From a candidate division Hyd24-12 bacterium UBA6080 (GTDB lineage: Bacteria > Fermentibacterota > Fermentibacteria > Fermentibacterales > JCC-6), in the NCBI GenBank assembly GCA_002436025.1, contig DIXM01000010.1, positions 1-44,051 on the forward strand: a stretch of DNA of 44,051 nucleotides. The letters run 5' to 3'. This document shows positions 25,801 to 32,719 of the stretch, piece after piece. The position numbers and the translations under genes are program-made. Numbering within the stretch: the first letter of the stretch is position 1; each line of letters opens with the position of its first letter. The notes below the pieces were generated by a model. It saw only the letters and a program-made list of their open reading frames with translations, was not told the origin of the DNA and made no database searches.

Positions 25801-26249
25801 GGCGGTTCGAAACCAGGCGCCATTCTGACGAGCCAGGACGAACCATCGGGAACTGAGGGCTCATAAGTCGAGATGCTCTCGGCGAAACCGCCCGAGGCAA
25901 GTACTCCCAAATCGGGATCGGCCCTTACTGATGCCACAAAAGAGCTCTCGTCGGGAGAAAAGCCCGTGGGCCAGAACCCGGCCTGGTCCAGAATGATCAG
26001 ATCCGCCGGGGAAAGGGGACGGTAAACCCTGATGAGGACCAGGTCGTCAGGTCGCGGCGCGAACCCCGGATTCAGGAGGACACCGCTTCGGGTGCCCTCG
26101 TGAATGTACCCCTGCTCTGCGGATAGAAGAGCAGCATGCCTTTCAGTGAGATCAAGCCCGGAAAGGCTCTCGAGAGTTTCACCGTCGAAGGGGTCAATAA
26201 CTGGTAGAAAGAGAGAAAAGGCCAAGGCCAGGATGGAGTGAACCACCAT
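22857..26249 (-). CDS. Secreted subtilisin-family (S8) protease with C-terminal sorting region
   Basis: 1130 residues. Signal peptide at the start, then an N-terminal propeptide-like part and the S8 catalytic domain with D220 (VLDTGVW), H244 (DGHGTAVCG) and S439 (AGTSMAAAHVTGA); oxyanion context NNSWG. Then a P-domain-like beta region, CARDB-type and fibronectin type III-like segments, a carboxypeptidase-regulatory-like domain (LGGTVSDVHTGRKLPGV) and a final gliding-type C-terminus (FTPNSDGIND...NGNDDHGAPVFPGVYLFHA). ATG at 26249 has GGGAGG. Probably exported to the cell surface and involved in protein degradation. Confidence 0.92.
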   Translation of the reverse strand: MVVHSILALAFSLFLPVIDPFDGETLESLSGLDLTERHAALLSAEQGYIHEGTRSGVLLNPGFAPRPDDLVLIRVYRPLSPADLIILDQAGFWPTGFSPDESSFVASVRADPDLGVLASGGFAESISTYEPSVPDGSSWLVRMAPGFEPPVGTHLFDQWWSLGGVNPRTVPGVLEAWPNEAAQGSNHALNTEADDSREVLSLPGIWLYYTGAGVLAGVLDTGVWSNHPDLQGAVVSGPEDTDGHGTAVCGVIASRGGVDLGCLYNGSGVAPGASLMVTERPEEMTASQFASFLDGFESSGCRVVNNSWGLATYSYDAFCASTDAFIDFTGTSVVFSAGNGGSPGTVTSPGSSKNSITAGAVTFIPDGSGNVVPAPYSSGGPTPEGRLKPDILAPGGAFTETGMELGVATTNAFYAGQWLDEPDNRWPGEPGYTRVAGTSMAAAHVTGALTLCYQKYGALFRPEDASVLLAASAIPLKANTGSPLSGYATTTCGYGLLDGYHLPGTYFSEEVERMLWIHSTVQEGQGPGSWIVYVPANIKMLSVAMAYSDQSGSGLAVDLDLRLTSPSSVQYEFQLPQGVTTESPLERMVIENPQPGAWIVSVLPMSWADPGNPLEIEGVSVAVYSYSRLPALSVTFPSDTTIYASPGGAVTIPVTVTNTGGFISVGTWARIQAPSGFSGDVGIPAFLGNLVYLNASATVDFVLQCPDQPGSHPMQVIAGGANRGLDNVVGNFTLVLAYPDLEVSIPSPDIPPPFSVGQVTAFTTVATNVGDGPSPATSMVYHLTENPDSTGRLVATFEVPPLESGESAVLNGSHTFDYFDMGARWLVSTVDPEGSIIEADETNNSSSYGPFLVTGELAPPRELAAQSGNDGFIPLSWNPPGDGGSRGLYSYLIYRSISPVGPDPDPIAELPPSEQSMVDTMVVNGLTYYYWATCLYRNPDGESPYSNMAVATPEGPSGSLGGTVSDVHTGRKLPGVPVSLEGLGVVSITDEAGYYQFPGVPVGVAVVTVEHPGYILFEDSALVEENLFTSLDISLLRSFGQGMTVIPTPFTPNSDGINDAASFVWPGAGGESFVLMIFDLGGVPVRTITGTEPVWNGNDDHGAPVFPGVYLFHARTGPGDEVTGTVCVAR

Positions 26250-26298
26250 CAAACCTCCCGTTCAGGACCCCTCCTGTACAGAGATAATAGCTCAGGGC

Positions 26299-27135
26299 TT
26301 AACGCGTCAACTGCTCCATGGCGTTGACCGTGTTCTCTAGAAGATAGGCGATAGTCAGCGGACCGATGCCCCCGGGAACCGGAGTGATAGCCGCAGCAAC
26401 AGCTTCCGCTTCGGAAAAGCAGACGTCTCCCGCCAGTGAGCCGTCAGAAAGACGGTTGATTCCGACGTCGATAACAACGCAGCCCGGTTTTACCCAGTCC
26501 CCCCTGACCATTCCCGGCCGTCCCACTGCTGTCACGAGTATGTCAGCGGTGCGGCAGAGACCGGGCAGGTCAATGGTTCGGGAGTGGGCGACAGTGACAG
26601 TGCAATCAGCCCTCATAAGCATGGCCGCCATTGGTTTGCCGACAATGTCGCTTCGGCCCAGAATAACGGCATGCCTGCCCTCGAGGGTGATCCCGTTGCG
26701 GTGAAGCAGACCCATGACGCCAAGGGGAGTACAGGGAAACAGACCGTTCTGCCCCCTCCAGAGCCTTCCAACGTTCTCGGGATGAAAACCGTCCACATCC
26801 TTGCAGGGAAGAACGGCCGCTGCAACCCTGTGCCTGTCGATTCCAGGGGGCAGCGGCAACTGGCACAGGATTCCGTGAACCGCAGGATCGGCGTTAAGTT
26901 CCTGTATCCGACTGAGGACATAACCCTCGTCGGCCCCGCTGGAAAGCCGAACGACGGTGCTTCTGATCCCGACCCTGTGGCACGCCTTCTCTTTGGATGC
27001 AACATAAACGGCACTGGCCGGGTCGTCCCCTACGAGAATAACGGCAAGGCCAGGCACGGGCGCCCCGATCAGGCGTGTCCTGAGCGAATCGGTAACCTCC
27101 CGGGCCAGTTCCCTGCCGGAGAGGATAAGGGCCAT
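26299..27135 (-). CDS. folD: Bifunctional methylenetetrahydrofolate dehydrogenase/cyclohydrolase FolD
   Basis: 278 residues. Interconverts 5,10-methylene- and 10-formyl-tetrahydrofolate, supplying one-carbon units for purines. Catalytic motif VASKEKACHRVGI, substrate motif GILCQLPLPPGID, CKDVDGFHPENVGRL and the Rossmann ILGRSDIVGKPMAAML. The C-terminal TPVPGGIGPLTIAYLLENTVNA is diagnostic. It lies two bases after rplU. The purine operon follows nearby in the window, and FolD makes the formyl donor that PurN/PurH use. Confidence 0.97.
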   Translation of the reverse strand: MALILSGRELAREVTDSLRTRLIGAPVPGLAVILVGDDPASAVYVASKEKACHRVGIRSTVVRLSSGADEGYVLSRIQELNADPAVHGILCQLPLPPGIDRHRVAAAVLPCKDVDGFHPENVGRLWRGQNGLFPCTPLGVMGLLHRNGITLEGRHAVILGRSDIVGKPMAAMLMRADCTVTVAHSRTIDLPGLCRTADILVTAVGRPGMVRGDWVKPGCVVIDVGINRLSDGSLAGDVCFSEAEAVAAAITPVPGGIGPLTIAYLLENTVNAMEQLTR

Positions 27136-27137
27136 GT

Positions 27138-27452
27138 TCAGCTCTTCGTGATCTTGTCGATGAGGACCGTTGTGAGGTCGCGACGGTGGCCCTGGGTCTT
27201 CTCGTAACCCTTGCGGAGCTTCCGCTTGAACACGATGATCTTCTTGCCCCTGAAATGGCTGTTGACAATGGCGCTGACCTTGACACCGTCGATGTAGGGA
27301 TGACCCACGACGACCTTGTCATCCTTCACAACGAGAAGCACCTTGTCGAACGTGAAATTCTCGCCCTCGGCGTTGGGCAGCCGGGGAACTTCGATCTTCA
27401 TTCCGGGTTCCACCCTGTACTGGGTGCCCCCGGTCTCGATGATGGCGTACAC
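27138..27452 (-). CDS. rplU: 50S ribosomal protein L21
   Basis: 104 residues, right for L21. MYAIIETGGTQYRVEPG and YEKTQGHRRDLTTVLIDKI are family signatures. The start is GTG with GGAGG seven bases before. The usual partner rpmA (L27) does not follow; folD does. Confidence 0.96.
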   Translation of the reverse strand: MYAIIETGGTQYRVEPGMKIEVPRLPNAEGENFTFDKVLLVVKDDKVVVGHPYIDGVKVSAIVNSHFRGKKIIVFKRKLRKGYEKTQGHRRDLTTVLIDKITKS

Positions 27453-27521
27453 TCACAACCTCCGTTTATCACGCATGCAGACATTTACAGCATGTTTCGT
27501 TTCAGTGGAAAACAGCGCCAT

Positions 27522-29096
27522 TTATACCCCCGGCGACCCCGTTGAGTCAACCTTGTTCGAATCGTACCTTTCGGTTATCTCCTCGTGGGTGTCGAGGCTG
27601 AAGACCCTGAACTCCGATTCTGTGAGCCTCGGGTCCTCATGGATGTTGGCCCTTATCCTGTCGCCCCGTCTGGCCAGGTACTCGAGCCTGTGCCCTTCGT
27701 TCTCCTGAAGGTACCTTGCAACAACGGGGTTCATGGAGACCACAAGGTTGCGGTGCTGCCTGTCGTTGGCGGCCCTTTCAAGAAAACGCTCGATCCGGGT
27801 CATGACGCTGATGGGCGAATGAACCCTTCCGTAGCCCCCACAGTGCGGGCACGGTGATGACATGGACTGAATGAGGCTTGGACGAACCCTTTTGCGGGTC
27901 ATCTCCACAAGCCCGAGAGGACTGAGCTGGCATGTCTTGGTGGGGCTCCGGTCGCGGCCCAGTTCGCTCCTGAGGCAGTTCAGCACCTTCTCTTTGTGCT
28001 CGGGGTTGTCCATGTCGATGAAATCTATGACAATGATCCCGCCAAGGTCGCGGAGACGAAGCTGCCGGGCAACCTCCTTGGCGGCTTCCATGTTCGTCTT
28101 CAGAATGGTGTTCTCCTGGCTTTTTCTGCCCACGAACCTCTTCGTGTTCACATCGATCGCCACCAGGGCCTCGGTGTGGTCGATAACCAGGGAGCCACCG
28201 CACTTGAGGTGGACCTCGCGGCGCATAATGCCTGCGATCTCGTCCTCGACGCCGAAATGGTCGAAAATGGGGGTTTTGCCCCGGTAGACCTTGACCCTGC
28301 CCGCAAGGTCGGGGGCCACTGACTTCAGATATTTGCCGATCTGGGTGGCGACGCTTCTGGAATCGGTTACCACCGAGTTCACGTCGGCCGTTACGAGGTC
28401 CCTCATGGTGACCGTTATCACATCGTGTTCCTGATGAAGGAGGACCGGCGGCTTCGCCTTGAGTGTAGCCTGACCTATCTCCATCCAGCGCTTGACTATC
28501 TGATCAACGTCGGCCTTGAAGTTGTCTTCGGACTGACCCATTCCCGCCGTTCTGGCGATGATGCCGTAACCTTCGCTGCGAACGTCCTCAATGATGTCGC
28601 GGAGCCGGCTTCTCTCCTGTTTGTCGTGGACTTTGCGGGAAACCCCGGCCACAGGGTCGCCCGGCATGCTCACAACATACCGTCCGGCGATGCTGAGCCT
28701 GGTCGTGACCCTGGCGCCCTTGGTCCCGATGGGCTCTTTCGTTACCTGAACCAGCACCTGATCACCCTTGTTAAGGGCTTTTTCGATCGGGCCAGTCGTG
28801 TCGCGGCACTTCATTGGCTTGCCTTCCACCAGGCTGCGAGCGAAGGCAAGTGAATCGGAAAAACCCTCACGGACATCGGAGACGTGAAGGAAAGCGCTTC
28901 TCTCCAGGCCTATGTCCACGAAGGCCGCCTGCATTCCGGGCAGAACAGCGTTCACACGGCTGAGGTATATGTTGCCGACGATGCGTTTCTCTTCGGCCAT
29001 CTCAACGATCAGTTCCATCAGCCGGCCGTCTTCCAGCACGGCTATGCGGGTCACCTCGGGGTGGTGGTTGATGACAAAATCAACCTTTGTCGACAT
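27522..29096 (-). CDS. rng: Ribonuclease G/E
   Basis: 524 residues, the length of RNase G. An N-terminal S1-like domain (NIYLSRVNAVLPGMQAAFVDIG), the catalytic core with GGIIVIDFIDMDNPEHKEKV (Asp pair), a zinc-link CPHCGGYGRV and a C-terminal region. Endoribonuclease of mRNA decay and rRNA maturation. Overlaps the radical SAM gene by 17 bases, with GGGAG upstream of its ATG; the radical SAM-rng-rplU order is a known grouping. Confidence 0.96.
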   Translation of the reverse strand: MSTKVDFVINHHPEVTRIAVLEDGRLMELIVEMAEEKRIVGNIYLSRVNAVLPGMQAAFVDIGLERSAFLHVSDVREGFSDSLAFARSLVEGKPMKCRDTTGPIEKALNKGDQVLVQVTKEPIGTKGARVTTRLSIAGRYVVSMPGDPVAGVSRKVHDKQERSRLRDIIEDVRSEGYGIIARTAGMGQSEDNFKADVDQIVKRWMEIGQATLKAKPPVLLHQEHDVITVTMRDLVTADVNSVVTDSRSVATQIGKYLKSVAPDLAGRVKVYRGKTPIFDHFGVEDEIAGIMRREVHLKCGGSLVIDHTEALVAIDVNTKRFVGRKSQENTILKTNMEAAKEVARQLRLRDLGGIIVIDFIDMDNPEHKEKVLNCLRSELGRDRSPTKTCQLSPLGLVEMTRKRVRPSLIQSMSSPCPHCGGYGRVHSPISVMTRIERFLERAANDRQHRNLVVSMNPVVARYLQENEGHRLEYLARRGDRIRANIHEDPRLTESEFRVFSLDTHEEITERYDSNKVDSTGSPGV

Positions 29097-31413
29097 CGGC
29101 TCCCTCTCCCTCTTTTATCTTCAACAGGGGCACGGCATCGGTGCCTTCGCCCCGTCTGTACACTTCGGTCCTCTCGATGACCCCATGTGACACCCCAGCG
29201 GCGGCAAGGATCCTGTCCAGCCGCACCGAGCCCAGTGAAGGGTCAACGAGAACCACACATCCCCCGGTTCGAACAATGCCCGGGGTACCTTCGAGTATAG
29301 CGGTTTCCACGCCGGGTATGGTGAACTCCAGAATTCCGCCGGTATCCGGCGATGGATCGGACGCAGGCACCTGCCGCACCGCCATGATGCCAAATCCGGC
29401 GGGAAGAGCCCTTTCGAGCCTTTCAGCAGCCTCTTCGGGGTTCATGGGGGTGCTAAGGAAAAGATCAACGTACTCAGCCCTGCTGGCCATTCCCAGAGGC
29501 AGGGGGTAGCCGAACCTTATCGAGGGCCTCCTTACGTAACCGGCGCCCATGCAGACCGGAACACCGGCGCGCCTGACCACCCTTCCCCACATCCTGACGG
29601 CATCCAGATGGGAGGTGAACCGCGCAAGACCCTGTCGGGAGTAGCGAACCCTGAGCCTGACACACACGGGGTCGGCTGTGAAGGTCTCGGGGCCGGTTCC
29701 CTCGGGAACACCTGACGGAAGCGGAGGAACCTCTCCGTTGCAGGCTCCGCATCCGGTGCAGCCGGCTTCCCGGCAGTCCGGTGTGGGCTCGCAGGCTTCA
29801 GCCCTTCGGAACTCCTCGATCAGCCAGTCCTCCCGTACGCCTGTGTCAACAACGCTCCAGGGAAGCTCTTCACCGGGAACCGGAGGAGCTACCGGACCGG
29901 AGGGAAGAAGGCTGAACCATATGTCCCTGCGAAAGAGGTCATTCCATGCGTCGTTGACTGCGCCCATTTTAAAGGCGGCCTCGAGAACCTGTGCGAAACC
30001 GGCGTCTCCCAGGGCTATTGCCGCCTCCACTCTGGCGGTATCGGGATCGTTCCATGAAACCTTCGCCCTGCGGCAACCGCTCTTGACCAGGCGTATCCTC
30101 CTGCGGAGTTCTTCCGGCAACTGCTGGGGCGCCCATTGAAAGGGGGTATGCGGTTTTGGAACGAAGGGCGAGAGCGCGGCGGTTACTTCCCAGCGTCTGC
30201 CGCCCCCGGATGCCGCCCTCTCCGCCAGTGACGAAATGGCAAGGAGGTCTTCATCGGTTTCCCAAGGAAGTCCCACCATGAAGTACAATTTCACGCCCCC
30301 GGCGCCCATGGCGCGGGCAGCCCTTACGGCGTCGAGAATGTCTTCGTCGGAAAAGGGTTTGCCGATCCGGTTCCTCAGGCTGAAGGAGCCTGCCTCGGGG
30401 GCCAGGGTGACCTTGCCCTTCAGCCTTCTGCCGCAGTCGTGAAGGCGCCTGATGGTGTCGGGCCGCAGGCTGGGCTGTGAAATTCTCACTCCCCGCTCCC
30501 CCTCGATCCGGGCGATGACGCGGGAAAGCTCTTCGATCCGGGAATAGTCGCTGAATGAGAGCGTCACCACACCGCCCTCTTCAAAGCCCGTGGACTGAAG
30601 GGATCGTTCCATGAGCGTAGCAACACGCTCAGGGCTCCTTTCCCTTACGGGCCGTGACAACTGGGTGGCCTGGCAGAACCTGCAACCCCTGGTGCATCCC
30701 CGGGCCAGTTCCACGACCGCCCTCTCCTGTGTGATGCCGGCGGTGGGAACGATCTGGTCGACCGGGGCCGGGCAATCCTCGAGTGAGGCCGCTCTGGCCA
30801 TTCTGACCCTTCCCCCGGTGATGCCGGGGACGAGAACCCCCTCCATCGAGGAGATCCTTTGAAGCCTTTGCGCCTTGGTGCCCCCGCCGGCCAGTACCCT
30901 GAAAACCTCTACGGCGCCGGCTTCGGCCTCTCCCAGAAAGAAGGCGTCCACGAAGGGCATGAGGGGGACAGGGTTCGATACGCCACCACCCCCGGCCAGG
31001 ATCACCGGTGAATCGGGAGCCCGTTCCGAACTTCGAATGGGAAGACCCATCAGGTCAACGAGGTTCAGCATGTTCGTGAAAAGGAGTTCGGATGCCATGC
31101 TGAACCCCACGACACGGCTCCCGGAAACGGGCTCACCCTCCTCGAGGTCGACCCACGGGATGCCCCTGCTCCTGTGAAGGGCGAGCATGTCAGGCGAGGG
31201 GTGGAACGCCCTGCGCACATCGAACCCTCCCGAGGACAGAAGCAGGTGCCTTACCACGGCCAGGCCGAAATTGGCCGCCCCCAGCTCGTAGGAATCCGGG
31301 TATACCAGGGTCACCCTGGCGCCGTCTCCGTGAGGGTGTGAGTTCCACTCTCCCCCGATGTACCTTTGAGGGGCCTGCACACCGGCGAGTACCCCCTCGA
31401 GGGGGTGCTTCAC
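29080..31413 (-). CDS. B12-binding-type radical SAM protein fused to DUF2344
   Basis: 777 residues from a GTG that overlaps the previous stop by four bases (GTGA). N-terminal cobalamin-binding-like region, then a radical SAM core with ELARGCTRGCRFC (C240, C244 and C247 in this numbering; CxxxCxxC). Near residue 560 is a Cys-rich piece, DCREAGCTGCGACN, and the C-terminal part VRLRVRYSRQGLARFTSHLD starts the DUF2344 domain. Such radical SAM and DUF2344 proteins usually sit next to rng and rplU. Substrate is unknown; a role in ribosome or tRNA modification is often guessed from the context. The longer frame up to 31551 lies in the upstream gene. Confidence 0.88.
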   Translation of the reverse strand: MKHPLEGVLAGVQAPQRYIGGEWNSHPHGDGARVTLVYPDSYELGAANFGLAVVRHLLLSSGGFDVRRAFHPSPDMLALHRSRGIPWVDLEEGEPVSGSRVVGFSMASELLFTNMLNLVDLMGLPIRSSERAPDSPVILAGGGGVSNPVPLMPFVDAFFLGEAEAGAVEVFRVLAGGGTKAQRLQRISSMEGVLVPGITGGRVRMARAASLEDCPAPVDQIVPTAGITQERAVVELARGCTRGCRFCQATQLSRPVRERSPERVATLMERSLQSTGFEEGGVVTLSFSDYSRIEELSRVIARIEGERGVRISQPSLRPDTIRRLHDCGRRLKGKVTLAPEAGSFSLRNRIGKPFSDEDILDAVRAARAMGAGGVKLYFMVGLPWETDEDLLAISSLAERAASGGGRRWEVTAALSPFVPKPHTPFQWAPQQLPEELRRRIRLVKSGCRRAKVSWNDPDTARVEAAIALGDAGFAQVLEAAFKMGAVNDAWNDLFRRDIWFSLLPSGPVAPPVPGEELPWSVVDTGVREDWLIEEFRRAEACEPTPDCREAGCTGCGACNGEVPPLPSGVPEGTGPETFTADPVCVRLRVRYSRQGLARFTSHLDAVRMWGRVVRRAGVPVCMGAGYVRRPSIRFGYPLPLGMASRAEYVDLFLSTPMNPEEAAERLERALPAGFGIMAVRQVPASDPSPDTGGILEFTIPGVETAILEGTPGIVRTGGCVVLVDPSLGSVRLDRILAAAGVSHGVIERTEVYRRGEGTDAVPLLKIKEGEGADVDKG

Positions 31414-31913
31414 TTCCAGGGAAGGGCCTCCTGGGAGACCGGGTTGGCCAGCAGCCCCGAATCCCTGGATTCCGAAAGCGAGGCCCTCATTGCCAGCTCC
31501 CCGATACTGCCGGCGTCGGTTCCGAAGCCGAACCTCCAGAGAACCCCCCACCTCACCCGCTCAACGGGAAAACCCCTGCGGGGGAGCAGCGTGCTCCAGT
31601 TCATGCTTCGGCTGTCTGCGTGGTCACGAACCAGAACACCCGTCCAGTCAAGGCCGGGGTTCTCTCCCGGGGGGGGCTGACCCTGGGTGAGAATGAAGCT
31701 GAGATGCTTGTTGGGGTTAACGATGTCGGTGAAGTGGGAGATCATTCCCGGGACCGTGTCAGAAGTTCCGGGTTTCATGTCGAACTCCCACAGGTCGTAC
31801 CGGGAGAGCTGAACCGGGGCGCAATCAGGCATGACCCGCCGCAGTGTGGACAGGGCAGTGGCCGCGCCGGGGTCGGGGGATTTGAGACGAACCGCGACGA
31901 ACACCCGTTCCAT
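31410..31913 (-). CDS. Putative tandem-PurS subunit of FGAM synthase
   Basis: 167 residues. Not matched at first sight, but the two halves resemble each other and PurS. Half 1 (1-78) has VRLKSPDP, a helix LSTLRRVM, YDLWEFDM and VNPNKH. Half 2 (about 87-167) has VLVRD, WSTLLPRRG, VRWGVLWRFGF and LLANPVSQEA. PurS has the same layout: strand, helix, strand, helix and a terminal NP-containing strand. It follows purL and purQ with a one-base overlap (TGATG). Small-type PurL needs PurQ and a PurS dimer, so a fused PurS pair fits. Call is inference from pattern and context. Confidence 0.6.
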   Translation of the reverse strand: MERVFVAVRLKSPDPGAATALSTLRRVMPDCAPVQLSRYDLWEFDMKPGTSDTVPGMISHFTDIVNPNKHLSFILTQGQPPPGENPGLDWTGVLVRDHADSRSMNWSTLLPRRGFPVERVRWGVLWRFGFGTDAGSIGELAMRASLSESRDSGLLANPVSQEALPWK

Positions 31914-32719
31914 CAGCGCACCTCCAGATATCGGGCAAGACCGGTGAAAAACGACGCCCCCGGGCCGGGGTCGGATACCGGTCCCCTGTTTCTGCGAAGC
32001 TCTCCCCAGGGCCCCGGCAGGTTGGGCGGAACGTGGTGGAGATTGAGGGCTCTCTCGGGGTGGGGCATCATGGCAAGAACGTTTCCCCCCGGGTTCATGA
32101 TCCCGGCGGCGCCGAACGATGAACCGTTGGGGTTCAGGGGCCAGTCGAGGGCGGGAGCACCTTCCGGCGAGCAGTACCTGAGAACGGACATTTCGAGCGC
32201 CTGCGCCTCATCGGCCGGTCTAAAGACGAACCTGCCCTCGGCGTGGGCAATGGGCAGCGGTATGGGTGCTTCACCGGCGTCGGTCAGCCAGGGGCATTTG
32301 TCCACACCTCCGCGGACCGCCCGCAGGAAGACCCAGCGGCTAAGGTAACCAGTCCTCCCGGGAGCGAGATTGCCCGAAAGCGAGGCTTCGACCGCGCCCG
32401 GGCGCCAACCCGGCACAAGGCCGCTCTCAACGAGTATCTGGGCGCCGTTGCAGATGCCCAGCACCGGCTTGCCCGAAACGGCGTCGCCGTACACCACGTC
32501 CATGATGCGTTCACGGGCCGCTACAGCGCCCGCACGCACCCTGTCCTGAAAACTGAACCCGCCCGGAAGGACCCATGCGCAGGAGCCGGACCCTGCCGCC
32601 CCGGAAAGCTCGTTCCAGTTGAAGATCACGCCCTGCATACCACAAGCGTCGAGCGCCCGGGCCGTTTCGTACTCGCAGTTCGACCCGGGAAACCTTACCA
32701 CGGCTACACGGGGCTTCAT
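31913..32719 (-). CDS. purQ: Phosphoribosylformylglycinamidine synthase glutaminase subunit PurQ
   Basis: 268 residues, longer than the usual ~225. Glutamine amidotransferase that feeds ammonia to PurL. The catalytic Cys is C90 (GICNGAQ) and the His-Glu pair is H220-E222 (MMPHPER). VVRFPGSNCEYE at the start and LPGGFSFQDRVRAGA are PurQ signatures. The extra length lies mainly in the loops between 120 and 200 and the C-terminus. Overlaps purL by four bases (ATGA). Confidence 0.96.
   Translation of the reverse strand: MKPRVAVVRFPGSNCEYETARALDACGMQGVIFNWNELSGAAGSGSCAWVLPGGFSFQDRVRAGAVAARERIMDVVYGDAVSGKPVLGICNGAQILVESGLVPGWRPGAVEASLSGNLAPGRTGYLSRWVFLRAVRGGVDKCPWLTDAGEAPIPLPIAHAEGRFVFRPADEAQALEMSVLRYCSPEGAPALDWPLNPNGSSFGAAGIMNPGGNVLAMMPHPERALNLHHVPPNLPGPWGELRRNRGPVSDPGPGASFFTGLARYLEVR

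Noticed and set aside
31410..31913. 2',3'-cyclic phosphodiesterase (2H/ThpR) identity, suggested by the RVFVAVRL start
   Set aside because: Neither HxTx motif is present; the double PurS-like pattern and the pur operon context explain it better.
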